The position numbers were made by a program, and so were the translations under genes. From Planctomycetia bacterium (GTDB lineage: Bacteria > Planctomycetota > Phycisphaerae > Phycisphaerales > SM1A02), in contig SXOD01000024.1 in NCBI GenBank assembly GCA_005776885.1, positions 1 through 59,793 of the forward strand: a stretch of DNA of 59,793 nt. The letters run 5' to 3'. Of the stretch, positions 34,148-42,015 are shown piece after piece. Positions within the stretch are counted from its first letter, which is position 1. Each line of letters begins with the position of its first letter. Under the pieces are notes generated by a model. It did no database searches and was not told where the DNA came from. It was given only the letters and a program-made list of their open reading frames with translations.

Positions 34148-35028
34148 CGTCCCCTCCGTTCCTCGCGCCGACGCAAGCACGCGACAATGGGCTCGACCAG
34201 GTCTGCGCAGTCAGTGTCGACGCGCACTGCTTCCATCTGCGTTCGGGACAGGGCCCGGTCTCGCGCCTCGGAAGCAGCTGCGGCGGCCGATTCAAAGTGG
34301 CGACGGACGGCACGGCTGGAAGTGTCCACCAGCCGCGTGGCTCCCGTCTCGGGGTCGGTGAAGGCGACGATGCCGGCCTTGGGGAGTTGGCGCTCTGCGC
34401 AATCTTCCACCACCACCGGGATGACGTCATGACGCAAGCCAGTTCGCGCGATTGGCTGTTCCCAGCCGCGATCAAGGAAGTCGCTCACCACGAACAGCAC
34501 GCTGGGGCGATGGAGGGCGCGCGCCAGCTCGTCGATTGCGCCGCCCAGGTTGGTGCCTCGGCCCACGGGCTCAAAGGCGAGAAGCTCGCGGATCAGCCGG
34601 AGGACGTGGCCCCGCCCGCGCCGCGGCGGCACCCACTTTTCCACTCGATCCGTGAAGAGGAGGAGGCCGACCTTGTCGTTGTTGCTCACGGCGCTGAACG
34701 CCAGGATCGCGGCCAGTTCGGCGGCCAGCTCTCTCTTGAGCCGGCCCCGCGTGCCGTATTGGAGCGATCCGGAGAGGTCGACCGCAAGCACGATCGAGAG
34801 CTCGCGTTCCTCCCGGAACACCTTGACGTGTGGCTCGCCGGTGCGCGCCGAGACGTTCCAGTCGATGGTCCGCACCTCGTCGCCGGGAACGTAGGGACGG
34901 ACCTCCTCAAACTCCATGCCGCGACCCTTGAACGCGCTGTGCCAACGGCCCGCGACGGCCTCGCGGACGGCCTTCCGGGTGGAGATGTCGATCCTTCGGA
35001 TCTTCGCGGCAAGTTCGGGGGCGATCAT
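34144..35028 (-). CDS. DUF58 domain protein
   Basis: This 294-residue cytoplasmic protein shows the DUF58 signature FEEVRPYVPGDEVRTIDWNVSAR, then VFREERELSIVLAVDLSGSL, a VWA-like strand with a DxSGS motif. KVGLLLFTDRVEKWVPPRRG and LFVVSDFLDRG also fit. DUF58 proteins regularly accompany a MoxR AAA ATPase and VWA proteins, as here. It lies 44 bases downstream of moxR and overlaps the next gene. Confidence 0.92.
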   Translation of the reverse strand: MIAPELAAKIRRIDISTRKAVREAVAGRWHSAFKGRGMEFEEVRPYVPGDEVRTIDWNVSARTGEPHVKVFREERELSIVLAVDLSGSLQYGTRGRLKRELAAELAAILAFSAVSNNDKVGLLLFTDRVEKWVPPRRGRGHVLRLIRELLAFEPVGRGTNLGGAIDELARALHRPSVLFVVSDFLDRGWEQPIARTGLRHDVIPVVVEDCAERQLPKAGIVAFTDPETGATRLVDTSSRAVRRHFESAAAAASEARDRALSRTQMEAVRVDTDCADLVEPIVACLRRREERRGR

Positions 35029-35072
35029 GGCATGGGTCCTTCCCTGGGCGAGTCAGCCAACCTCGCGCCGAC

Positions 35073-36101
35073 TCAGGGGACCGGCACGTGGGCCAGCACC
35101 GCTGCGACGACGTCGTCCTGCGTTCGCCCCTCTGCCTCGGCCTCGTAGGAGAGCCCGATGCGGTGGCGGAGCACTCGATGGGCCACGTCCTTCACGTCCT
35201 GCGGCGTGGCGTATCCCCGTCCGTCAAGGAACGCCTTGGCCTTGGCCACCAGCGTGAGGGCGATCGTCGCGCGCGGTGAGCATCCGTGCTGGATGAGTCC
35301 CTCCACGGGCACCTTGGCCGCCTTCGGGTCGCGCGTGGCGACCACGATGTCCACGATGTAGTCCTTGATTCGGTCGTCCATGTGGATCATGTCGACCAGC
35401 TCACGAGCGTGGGCGATGTCCTCGGCGTGCATCACCGACTCGACCGCCAACGAAGCGTTGGTCTTCCCCATGCGGTCCAGGATCTGCCGTTCCTGCCGGG
35501 CGGTGGGATAGGTCACCACGCACTTGAGGAGGAATCGATCCACCTGCGCCTCGGGAAGGGTGTAGGTGCCTTCCTGTTCGATCGGGTTCTGCGTGGCGAG
35601 GACCATGAATGGCTGCGGCAGCGGGAACGTCTCCCCGCCGATGCTCACCTGCCGCTCCTGCATCGCTTCCAGCAGGGCCGACTGCACCTTGGCGGGCGCG
35701 CGATTGATCTCGTCAGCCAGCACGATGTTGGCAAAGACAGGGCCCTTCCGGACCGTGAAGTTTCCTGACTTTGGCTCGTAGACCTGCGTGCCGATCACGT
35801 CGGCGGGCAGCAGGTCGGGAGTGAACTGAATGCGATGGAAGGTCGTGTGCAGGCCCGCGGCCATCGTGCTCACGGCCGTGGTCTTGGCCAATCCAGGCAC
35901 CCCTTCGATGAGGACGTGGCCATTGGAGAGGATGCCGAGCAAGAGACCCTCGACGAGTTCTTCCTGTCCCACCACGACGCGGTGCATCTGGTCGACGAGC
36001 GCTGCGAAGGGGCGGCTGGCCTGCTTCACCTGCGCCTCCACGGCACTGAGGTCGTGGTGCCGGGACGGGGCGGGTTCACGGAGTGGCTTGGCGTGGTTCA
36101 T
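35073..36101 (-). CDS. MoxR-family AAA+ ATPase
   Basis: This 342-residue chaperone-like ATPase leads the BAT operon. It has Walker A GVPGLAKTT, the sequence FTPDLLPADVIGTQVYEP, and Walker B LADEINRAPAKVQSALLEAMQE. Sensor 1 is LATQNPIEQEGTYTLPEAQVDRFL, and the lid helix reads GCSPRATIALTLVAKAKAFL. The ATG at 36101 (MNHAKPL) is preferred; the ORF runs 28 codons further with no family likeness. MoxR proteins cooperate with VWA proteins to activate or fold partner complexes. It is transcribed divergently from the dehydrogenase gene at 36217. Confidence 0.94.
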   Translation of the reverse strand: MNHAKPLREPAPSRHHDLSAVEAQVKQASRPFAALVDQMHRVVVGQEELVEGLLLGILSNGHVLIEGVPGLAKTTAVSTMAAGLHTTFHRIQFTPDLLPADVIGTQVYEPKSGNFTVRKGPVFANIVLADEINRAPAKVQSALLEAMQERQVSIGGETFPLPQPFMVLATQNPIEQEGTYTLPEAQVDRFLLKCVVTYPTARQERQILDRMGKTNASLAVESVMHAEDIAHARELVDMIHMDDRIKDYIVDIVVATRDPKAAKVPVEGLIQHGCSPRATIALTLVAKAKAFLDGRGYATPQDVKDVAHRVLRHRIGLSYEAEAEGRTQDDVVAAVLAHVPVP

Positions 36102-36216
36102 GGTGGTTCGATACTCACCGCATTGCGTGTCGGTTCGCGCCGACCTGGAGGCGCAGGCAGCCAGAATCGCATGAAAAAGTACCATCCCCCGCTTGACTCA
36201 GCCCTCAACACATCGC

Positions 36217-37086
36217 ATGCGCATCGGGTGGATCGGCCTCGGCGTGATGGGTGCGCCGATGGCCATGCATCTCCTCCGTGCCGGCCACGAGGTTGTCGTC
36301 CACACACGCACGCGGTCCAAGGCCGACGCGCTGCTCGCGGCGGGGGCCGGTTGGGCCAATTCACCGTCGGAAGCAGCGAGTGGGCGCGACGTGGCGTGCA
36401 GCATGGTGGGGTTGCCCGCGGAGGTCGAGGCCGTCCACTTCGGCCCCACCGGCACGCTTGCCGCTCCCCAGCTGCCTCGCCTGCTCATCGACTTCTCGAC
36501 ATCCCCTCGATCGCTGGCGCTCCGGCTGTCGGAGGAGTCTGCCCGTCGAGGGGTCGAGGCCCTTGATGCCCCCGTGTCCGGTGGCGACATCGGTGCACGA
36601 AATGGCACGTTGTCCATCATGGTTGGTGGGTCGCCACAGGCCTTTGCCAGCGCGGAGCAGGTATTCGCTGCCTTCGGGAAGACCGTCGTGCACGTCGGTC
36701 CTGCTGGCGCCGGCCAGGCGACCAAGGCCGTCAACCAGATCCTCGTGGCGGCGACGTGCGTTGGCATGGGTGAGGCACTGGCCTATGCGTCAAGCGCCGG
36801 ACTGGACCTTGGACGGGTCCTGTCCGTCGTCTCAGCCGGGGCGGCCGGGAGCTGGACCCTGTCAAACCTCGCGCCAAGAGCACTCCGGGGCGACTGGAAT
36901 CCCGGCTTCATGGTGGACCACCTCGTGAAGGACCTTCGAATCGTCATGGCGGAGGCGAACGAACAGGGGATCAGGGCGGACCTCACTGCCTTCGCCGAGG
37001 GCCTCTATTCGGCGATTCAAGCCTCCGGCGGGGGCCGGGATGGGACGCAGGCCATCGTGAGGCACCTATTGCAGGGTGAGGGATAG
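36217..37086 (+). CDS. NAD(P)-dependent beta-hydroxyacid dehydrogenase (3-hydroxyisobutyrate dehydrogenase family)
   Basis: This protein of about 289 residues has an N-terminal Rossmann motif IGWIGLGVMGAPMAMHLL. It also has the substrate-binding signature DAPVSGGDIGARNGTLSIMVGG, and the catalytic Lys region GAGQATKAVNQILVAA (Lys in the TKAVNQ motif). FMVDHLVKDLRIVMAEA follows. These define the beta-hydroxyacid dehydrogenase family. The substrate could be 3-hydroxyisobutyrate, tartronate semialdehyde or a related acid. The ATG at 36217 fits the family start. An in-frame TTG at 36193 has a TACCAT seven bases upstream and could be a leaderless start adding eight residues. Confidence 0.9.
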   Translation: MRIGWIGLGVMGAPMAMHLLRAGHEVVVHTRTRSKADALLAAGAGWANSPSEAASGRDVACSMVGLPAEVEAVHFGPTGTLAAPQLPRLLIDFSTSPRSLALRLSEESARRGVEALDAPVSGGDIGARNGTLSIMVGGSPQAFASAEQVFAAFGKTVVHVGPAGAGQATKAVNQILVAATCVGMGEALAYASSAGLDLGRVLSVVSAGAAGSWTLSNLAPRALRGDWNPGFMVDHLVKDLRIVMAEANEQGIRADLTAFAEGLYSAIQASGGGRDGTQAIVRHLLQGEG

Positions 37087-37097
37087 CGGGGTACACT
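37069..37097 (+). promoter_or_regulatory. Promoter of the 101-aa gene
   Basis: TTGCAG (37069-37074) and TACACT (37092-37097) are 17 bases apart. The -35 box lies inside the 3' end of the dehydrogenase gene. An AGGAG Shine-Dalgarno sequence precedes the ATG at 37123. Confidence 0.65.
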
Positions 37098-37122
37098 TCT
37101 CGGCTCGCCACAGGAGCACACC

Positions 37123-37428
37123 ATGGACTTTACCCCCGGCCAGACCGTCTCCCTCTCAGTGATCAAGGTCCCGAGCAAGGTGTCGCACGTGAAGACCCTG
37201 CAGCGGCTCATGCGCATGCAGCCTGACATCCAGCGCGGCCTCTCCCGAGTGGCCAAGGCTCGTCAGGGCAAGAACCGCGAGCAGGCTCGCGGCGGCCGGA
37301 TCTGGGTGGCACGCATCCGTGCCACCAAGCTGATCCGCGTGGCCCCCGGCGAGACCCTGACGCTCTTCGTGACGCCGCAGATCATCCCTGACCTGCGTTC
37401 GGTCTCGGCCTACCTCCAGGCCGCCTGA
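37123..37428 (+). CDS. Small basic protein of unknown function
   Basis: This 101-residue protein has no signal peptide or membrane helix. It is rich in Lys/Arg in the middle (QRGLSRVAKARQGKNREQARGGR, here given in part) and flanked by hydrophobic strands (GQTVSLSVIKVPS at the start, ETLTLFVTPQIIPDL near the end). That combination could suit RNA or DNA binding, but I recognise no family. Its own well-formed promoter and Shine-Dalgarno sequence argue that it is a real and well-expressed gene. It ends convergently with the gene at 37486. Confidence 0.75.
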   Translation: MDFTPGQTVSLSVIKVPSKVSHVKTLQRLMRMQPDIQRGLSRVAKARQGKNREQARGGRIWVARIRATKLIRVAPGETLTLFVTPQIIPDLRSVSAYLQAA

Positions 37429-37485
37429 GCGCGTCGACGGGCGCCTCCGCGCCAATCGCCTCGGTCATCCCCAACTCAACTTCCC

Positions 37486-38418
37486 TCAGCCACCTGGGGC
37501 CGCGGTCGGCTTCGTCTCCGCATCGGTGGTGGCGCCCGCTTCGGATCCGATCGAGAGTTCGATGGACCATGTGCCGTCGATGCTGACGCTCATCGTCCCA
37601 CCCTGTGGCGGGAGTGACGATGATCCTTCGATGCCGTTTGACATCGCCTGCGCCCCGAAGCGCACGACGAGTGATCCATCGCCGGGCGCACGCGTGACGC
37701 TGACGCGCAGCGAGAACATCGCCTCTTCCTCCGTCCCCACGCGAATGGTGCCCTCCTGGCCGTCGCTCACCAGGAGCGTGGGCCGCAGGAGTTCGCCGTC
37801 AAGCCCCGAGACCACCGCACTGACCGCATAGGTCATCGAGGTGGCCTGGCGAATGGTCGCCGCCATCGACTCGATTCGCGCCAGGATGGTCGCCGGAGCC
37901 GTCACGAGGAGCACGCCTTCTTCGGGAGTGGCCAGTTCAATCGCGGCGGCCAGCGCCGGGTCCTCCGCTTGCAAGTGTGCCTGGATCGAGTCCAGCATCG
38001 CTTCGGCACGTGCGCCGCCCGGGTACGCGCGCGTGCACAGGACCGGGGCATCGGAGGAGGGTGACAGTGCGATGGCACCATCCACCACGTCCACCCGGAG
38101 ATCCCCTCCGGAGGCATCGTCCACTAGGCGGGTCAGCAAGGAGAGTGCCGCGGACCGCCGGCCACGGCACGCGACCAGGGACTCCAGGTGCTTTCGCATG
38201 GAGACGGGGAGCAGGTCGGGCGAGACCCTCACCGCGCATCCCGCCTGCTCACCCACGCGTGTCACCAGTGCCGACAGCGTCAGGTCGTCGGCGAGAGTCA
38301 CCTCTTGCCGGGCCAATCGGCTGGCGAGGGCGACGTCGGCATCGCAGGAGTCGGCCCACGCTCGGCTGGCGATCGCAGCGATGGCCAGGACGATCGCACA
38401 ACCAGGCAGCAGGCGCAT
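37486..38418 (-). CDS. Exported protein of unknown function
   Basis: This protein of 310 residues has a clear signal peptide (LLPGCAIVLAIAAIASRAWA, cleaved about residue 22). The following 110 residues alternate short helices and strands (LTLSALVTRVGEQAGCAVRVSPDLLP... LRVDVVDGAIALSP), resembling the STN/secretin N-terminal type of domain. The rest contains VLLVTAPATILARIESMAATIRQ and a beta-rich end. The resemblance to secretin-associated domains is suggestive only. The ATG at 38418 lies two bases after the stop of the preceding gene, so the pair is probably co-expressed. Confidence 0.65.
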   Translation of the reverse strand: MRLLPGCAIVLAIAAIASRAWADSCDADVALASRLARQEVTLADDLTLSALVTRVGEQAGCAVRVSPDLLPVSMRKHLESLVACRGRRSAALSLLTRLVDDASGGDLRVDVVDGAIALSPSSDAPVLCTRAYPGGARAEAMLDSIQAHLQAEDPALAAAIELATPEEGVLLVTAPATILARIESMAATIRQATSMTYAVSAVVSGLDGELLRPTLLVSDGQEGTIRVGTEEEAMFSLRVSVTRAPGDGSLVVRFGAQAMSNGIEGSSSLPPQGGTMSVSIDGTWSIELSIGSEAGATTDAETKPTAAPGG

Positions 38419-38419
38419 G

Positions 38420-39154
38420 TCAGGATCCTCCAGCGAGCACGGCGTCGCGAATGGGGTGCAGGATGGATGGAATGAGGCGTTCTGCAACCAGTGCCTCACC
38501 TTGTGCGGCGAGCAAGTCCAGCGTGAGCGGGAGCTCCTCGACCGTGCGAACGGCCCCGGTCCGCCGAACGGTGAGGTCGACAAATATTGGCCCGGCATCC
38601 TCGGGGCCCGGGTCATCGTTGGTTCGGGTACGGACCTCGAGGAGCCCGTGGAGCCGTGCCTCCCGATCGATTTCAAAGCTCGTGAACGGCTGGCAGTCCA
38701 GGAGCGTCGACCCGCCCGAGGAGTGCATCTTCCGCAGTGGCGAATCGCCCAGCAGCGCCTCGGCCACCAGCTCGTCGCGATTGCCGGTCGCCTCGAACTG
38801 GAAGGCGTAGGTCAACTCCACCGACTCCACGTCGAGCGGCGAGATGGAGAGGAAGAAGGGGGCAACCTCAAGGACACGGCGATGAAGGACATACGCCTGC
38901 TCGATCCGGTCCGGGTTGGCGTGGGCGCTGAAGAGCTCGGTGTCGAGGAGCCCCACGAGCATCGATTCCCGGCCGGAGCGGCTCGCCTCCAGCACATGGA
39001 GCCTGTCCTCGCGATGCAGCCGCTCGAATGCCGGGAACTCCCGGCGCAATCGGTCGAAGAAGTCGAGAAGCGGCTCACGCCGCGCGGGCAGGTCAAGCCT
39101 CAGCGCGAGCTTCTGGTGTAGCGAGAAATGGTGGGCCCAGAGCCCAAACTCCAT
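38420..39154 (-). CDS. Soluble protein of unknown function
   Basis: This 244-residue protein lacks signal peptide and membrane helices. It contains a charged helical N-terminal third (REPLLDFFDRLRREFPAFERLHRED) and a mixed domain with ELTYAFQFEATGNRDELVAEALLG. Strands with LLEVRTRTNDD and IFVDLTVRRTG follow. I recognise no family. It lies 20 bases downstream of the HAD gene. TAGGCT six bases before the ATG could be a -10 element of an internal leaderless transcript, although readthrough from sucC is equally likely. Confidence 0.6.
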   Translation of the reverse strand: MEFGLWAHHFSLHQKLALRLDLPARREPLLDFFDRLRREFPAFERLHREDRLHVLEASRSGRESMLVGLLDTELFSAHANPDRIEQAYVLHRRVLEVAPFFLSISPLDVESVELTYAFQFEATGNRDELVAEALLGDSPLRKMHSSGGSTLLDCQPFTSFEIDREARLHGLLEVRTRTNDDPGPEDAGPIFVDLTVRRTGAVRTVEELPLTLDLLAAQGEALVAERLIPSILHPIRDAVLAGGS

Positions 39155-39174
39155 GGGGCGAGCCTACGCCGCGA

Positions 39175-39861
39175 CTACGGGTGCACGCCGATCCAGTCCA
39201 GGATCCCTCCCACGTCGGAACAATCTGTCACCGAGCGCGAGGCACCTGCGGCGGCCAGCTGCGCCTGAGTGAAGATTCCCGTGGCCACCGCGAGCGAGCG
39301 GCAGCCATGGTGGCGTGCACAGTCGACGTCATCGGGCGTGTCGCCGATCACCACCACCTCGTCCGGCCGGAGGGCCCTTCCGCGCCGGGCCGTGTCGCGT
39401 TCCCGGGCGGCCGGCGTCAGGTCACGGCGGATCGCCCCATCCTCGGCAAAGGCATTCACGACGAAGTCATCGGGGTTGAATCCCGCGCTGGACACCTTGA
39501 TCCGTCCCGTGTCCGAATAGTTGCCGGTGAGGAGCCCGATGGAGACATCCGGTCGCCCGCGCAGCGCCGCCACCAGGTCCTGCATTCCCGGCATCGGACG
39601 CGCGGCCGTGCGCTCCAGCGCAGCGCACAACGCCGTCCGGTAGTGCGTCCGGAACCGGGACTCGAAAGACGAATCGTGCTCGACGCCATGGGCGACGCAC
39701 ACGGACTTCAGGATCCTGGAGTCAAGCTGCCCGGCCAGGGAGATCCCATCCAGCGACCAGGCCGTCGGGGCGTGCGTGGCCACCAAGCCGTCAACGAATG
39801 CCCGAACCCCGGTCCCGTCGGTTCGCAGGAGCGTCCCATCGATGTCAAAGAGGATCAGCAC
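39175..39861 (-). CDS. HAD-superfamily phosphatase
   Basis: This 228-residue hydrolase has motif [12 protein letters not shown] (nucleophile Asp and acid/base Asp), motif [12 protein letters not shown], a basic residue region near DLTPAARER, and motif [16 protein letters not shown] helical cap lies between motifs I and II, as in phosphoglycolate phosphatase/beta-phosphoglucomutase relatives. The substrate is unknown. It begins 12 bases after the sucC stop and is probably co-transcribed with it. Confidence 0.88.
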   Translation of the reverse strand: MLILFDIDGTLLRTDGTGVRAFVDGLVATHAPTAWSLDGISLAGQLDSRILKSVCVAHGVEHDSSFESRFRTHYRTALCAALERTAARPMPGMQDLVAALRGRPDVSIGLLTGNYSDTGRIKVSSAGFNPDDFVVNAFAEDGAIRRDLTPAARERDTARRGRALRPDEVVVIGDTPDDVDCARHHGCRSLAVATGIFTQAQLAAAGASRSVTDCSDVGGILDWIGVHP

Positions 39862-39873
39862 GTCGCACGGTGC

Positions 39874-41070
39874 TCAGGCCACGGCCCGGGTGATCCGGTC
39901 GGCCGCATCAGTGAGGTCCGTCGCGGCCTGCATCATCGGGATGCGTTCGCGGGCCGCCTCCAGGATGCGTCGAGCCTCGTCGACGTTGGTGCCCTCGAGC
40001 CTGACCACGAGCGGGACCTTGAAGCCAACCGTCTCGGCGGCCCCGACGATGGCGCGGGCGATGCGGTCGCACTGCATGATGCCGCCGAAGATGTTCACCA
40101 GCACCCCCTTCACCTTGGAGTCGGAGAGGATGATCCGGAAGGCCTCCGCGACGGCCTCTTCGCTGGCGCTTCCTCCCACGTCCAGGAAGTTGGCTGGCGA
40201 AGCGCCGTGGAGCGAGATGATGTCCATCGTGCTCATGGCGAGCCCGGCACCATTGACCAGGCACCCGATGTTGCCATCGAGGGCGACGTAACTCAGGCCA
40301 TGCTCGGCGGCGTGGAGCTCTGCCGGGTTCTCCTCGGACGGGTCGAACAGCTCGGCAATCGACTTGTGCCGGAACAGGGCGTTGTCGTCAAAGGTGCACT
40401 TGGCGTCCACGGCCGAGATCCGCCCCTGTGGGTGCTCGGCCGTGCCCGGCATGAGCACCAGCGGATTGATCTCCAGCAGGCTGGCGTCCAGCTTCCGGAA
40501 CGTGGCCGCCAGCCGCAGCATGACATCCGTTGCCTGCACCAGCGGCTTGCCGCGGAGCCCCAGCGCCATCGCGGCGTCGCGCGCCTGGAAGGGGGCGAGT
40601 CCATCGACCGGATGCAGTGGGACACGGATGATCGCATCCGGCCGCGTGGCCGCCACGTGCTCGATCTCCACGCCGCCCTCGGCGCTGGCGATCAACGTGT
40701 TGGTCCTCCGGGCTCGATCCACCGTGATGGCCACGTAGAACTCGCGTTCGATGTCGACGGCCTCGGCCACCAGCAGTCGTCGAACTTCCAGTCCCTCGGG
40801 AGGAGTCTGGGGCGACACCATCCGGTTCCCCAGCATGAAGGTGGCCGCCTCGAAGGCTTCCTCGGGCGACTTCACGAGCTTGACGAAGCCGGCCTTGCCA
40901 CGCCCGCCCGCATGCACCTGTGCCTTGACGACGACGAGCCGCCCCCCCGCGCCGAAGATCGATTCCGCAGCGCGCCGGGCGTCGGCCGCGCTGGTCACCA
41001 TGGTGCCCGGCGGGACGGGGATTCCCGCGTCAGCCAGGAGCTGCCGGGCCTGAAACTCGTGGATCTTCAT
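39874..41070 (-). CDS. sucC: Succinyl-CoA synthetase beta subunit (ATP-grasp)
   Basis: This 398-residue subunit of the TCA-cycle enzyme forms succinyl-CoA reversibly. The ATP-grasp N terminus [20 protein letters not shown] is canonical, followed by [50 protein letters not shown] and the family signature [11 protein letters not shown] complete it together with [13 protein letters not shown]. Length is normal. The alpha-subunit gene sucD is not adjacent; a HAD phosphatase gene follows instead. The start lies 12 bases after the DedA stop. TAGCAT, nine bases before the ATG, overlaps that stop. Confidence 0.95.
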   Translation of the reverse strand: MKIHEFQARQLLADAGIPVPPGTMVTSAADARRAAESIFGAGGRLVVVKAQVHAGGRGKAGFVKLVKSPEEAFEAATFMLGNRMVSPQTPPEGLEVRRLLVAEAVDIEREFYVAITVDRARRTNTLIASAEGGVEIEHVAATRPDAIIRVPLHPVDGLAPFQARDAAMALGLRGKPLVQATDVMLRLAATFRKLDASLLEINPLVLMPGTAEHPQGRISAVDAKCTFDDNALFRHKSIAELFDPSEENPAELHAAEHGLSYVALDGNIGCLVNGAGLAMSTMDIISLHGASPANFLDVGGSASEEAVAEAFRIILSDSKVKGVLVNIFGGIMQCDRIARAIVGAAETVGFKVPLVVRLEGTNVDEARRILEAARERIPMMQAATDLTDAADRITRAVA

Positions 41071-41082
41071 GGGGGAAGGATG

Positions 41083-41829
41083 CTACTGGCCTTCACGCCG
41101 TGGCGGCTCGCTGGACCGAGCGGTGGAGGTCAGGCGCCGCGACCGCCACCACTCGATGGCGATCGGGAGCACGCTGAGGACAATGATCGCGAGGATGACG
41201 ACGGTGAAGTTTCTCCGCACGACGGGGAGGTTCCCGAAGACACGCCCAACCAAGCAGAAAAACCCCACCCACAGCGTGGTGCCGATCACGCTGGCGACGA
41301 TGAATCGCCTCCATCGCATCGCACCCACGCCGGCCACGAAGGGGGCACACGTGCGGACGATCGGAACGAACCGGGCGAGCACGACCGCGCGCGAGCCGTG
41401 GCGATCGAAGAAGGCGCGGGTCTTCTCGAGGTGCCTTGGGTTCAGGAGCCGCAATCGCCCCGAAAACGCCGCCGGGCCAATCCGCCGACCGATGGCCCAG
41501 TTGAGGCTGTCTCCCAGGATGGCTGCCGCCCACAGCAGGGGCGCCGCCACTTCCAGCCGCAAGCCGATCTCCTCGGCGCTGAGGGCTCCCACGGCGAAGA
41601 GCAGGCTGTCGCCGGGGAGGAATGGCATGATGACGATTCCCGTTTCGACGAACACGATGCCAAAGAGCAAACCGTAGATCGCATTCCCATGCTGCGCCAT
41701 CACCTCCCGGAGCAATCCCGGGAGGTCATTGAAGAGCCGCAGGAACTCGTTGGCGGCCCCCAATCCCTGATTGGGATCGCCAGCCCCGACGGCCGCGAAC
41801 AGGTCTGGCAGGCTGTCAATCGGCGGCAC
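41083..41829 (-). CDS. DedA-family membrane protein
   Basis: This protein of about 248 residues belongs to the DedA/VTT family of membrane proteins implicated in lipid-carrier transport and membrane homeostasis. It shows GLLFGIVFVETGIVIMPFLPGDSLLF, then GDSLNWAIGRRIG and FFDRHGSRAVVLARFVPIVRT. CAPFVAGVGAMRWRRFI and two C-terminal helices follow. An ORF start at 41910 would lie inside the tRNA gene and is rejected. I take the GTG at 41829, but an ATG at 41700 just before the first helix is possible. It starts 23 bases downstream of tRNA-Ser and probably shares its transcript. Confidence 0.88.
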   Translation of the reverse strand: MPPIDSLPDLFAAVGAGDPNQGLGAANEFLRLFNDLPGLLREVMAQHGNAIYGLLFGIVFVETGIVIMPFLPGDSLLFAVGALSAEEIGLRLEVAAPLLWAAAILGDSLNWAIGRRIGPAAFSGRLRLLNPRHLEKTRAFFDRHGSRAVVLARFVPIVRTCAPFVAGVGAMRWRRFIVASVIGTTLWVGFFCLVGRVFGNLPVVRRNFTVVILAIIVLSVLPIAIEWWRSRRLTSTARSSEPPRREGQ

Positions 41830-41851
41830 GGGAGGCGAGGGGGCTTCGGAG

Positions 41852-41942
41852 CGGACAGGGCGGGATTCGAACCCGCGATAGGGGGGATTCCCCCTATGCC
41901 GGTTTAGCAAACCGGTGATTTCAACCTCTCATCCACCTGTCC
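41852..41942 (-). tRNA. tRNA-Ser (anticodon GCU)
   Basis: This 91-base class II tRNA lies on the minus strand. The acceptor stem GGACAGG pairs with CCTGTCC. Anticodon stem CCGGT/ACCGG encloses loop TTGCTAA with anticodon GCT, reading AGC/AGU. A long variable arm (TAGGGGGAATCCCCCCTA) and T arm GCGGGTTCGAATCCCGC follow. The discriminator is G and CCA is not encoded. Confidence 0.96.
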
Positions 41943-41960
41943 AAGTGAGCGGGGAAGCGG

Positions 41961-41990
41961 ATCGTAGCACGGCCAACTTGCTCCCGTCGA
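41961..41990 (-). promoter_or_regulatory. Possible promoter of tRNA-Ser(GCU)
   Basis: On the minus strand TCGACG (41990-41985) and TACGAT (41966-41961) are 18 bases apart. The tRNA 5' end follows 18 bases after the -10 box. The -35 box is a weak match. Confidence 0.4.
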
Positions 41991-42015
41991 TCCGACGGTG
42001 GAGCCTCCGCCGTGG

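Noticed and set aside
39028-41907. A 959-codon open frame on the plus strand
   Set aside because: It runs antisense to the HAD, sucC and DedA genes, which have clear motifs; its composition is that of a shadow frame.
41830-41910. An ATG start for DedA at 41910
   Set aside because: It lies within the tRNA-Ser gene and would translate tRNA sequence; a start at or after 41829 is more reasonable.
41995-42013. Hairpin ACGGTGG/CCGCCGT after the FG-GAP gene as an intrinsic terminator
   Set aside because: The stem is good but there is no T tract on either side, so termination by this element is not supported.
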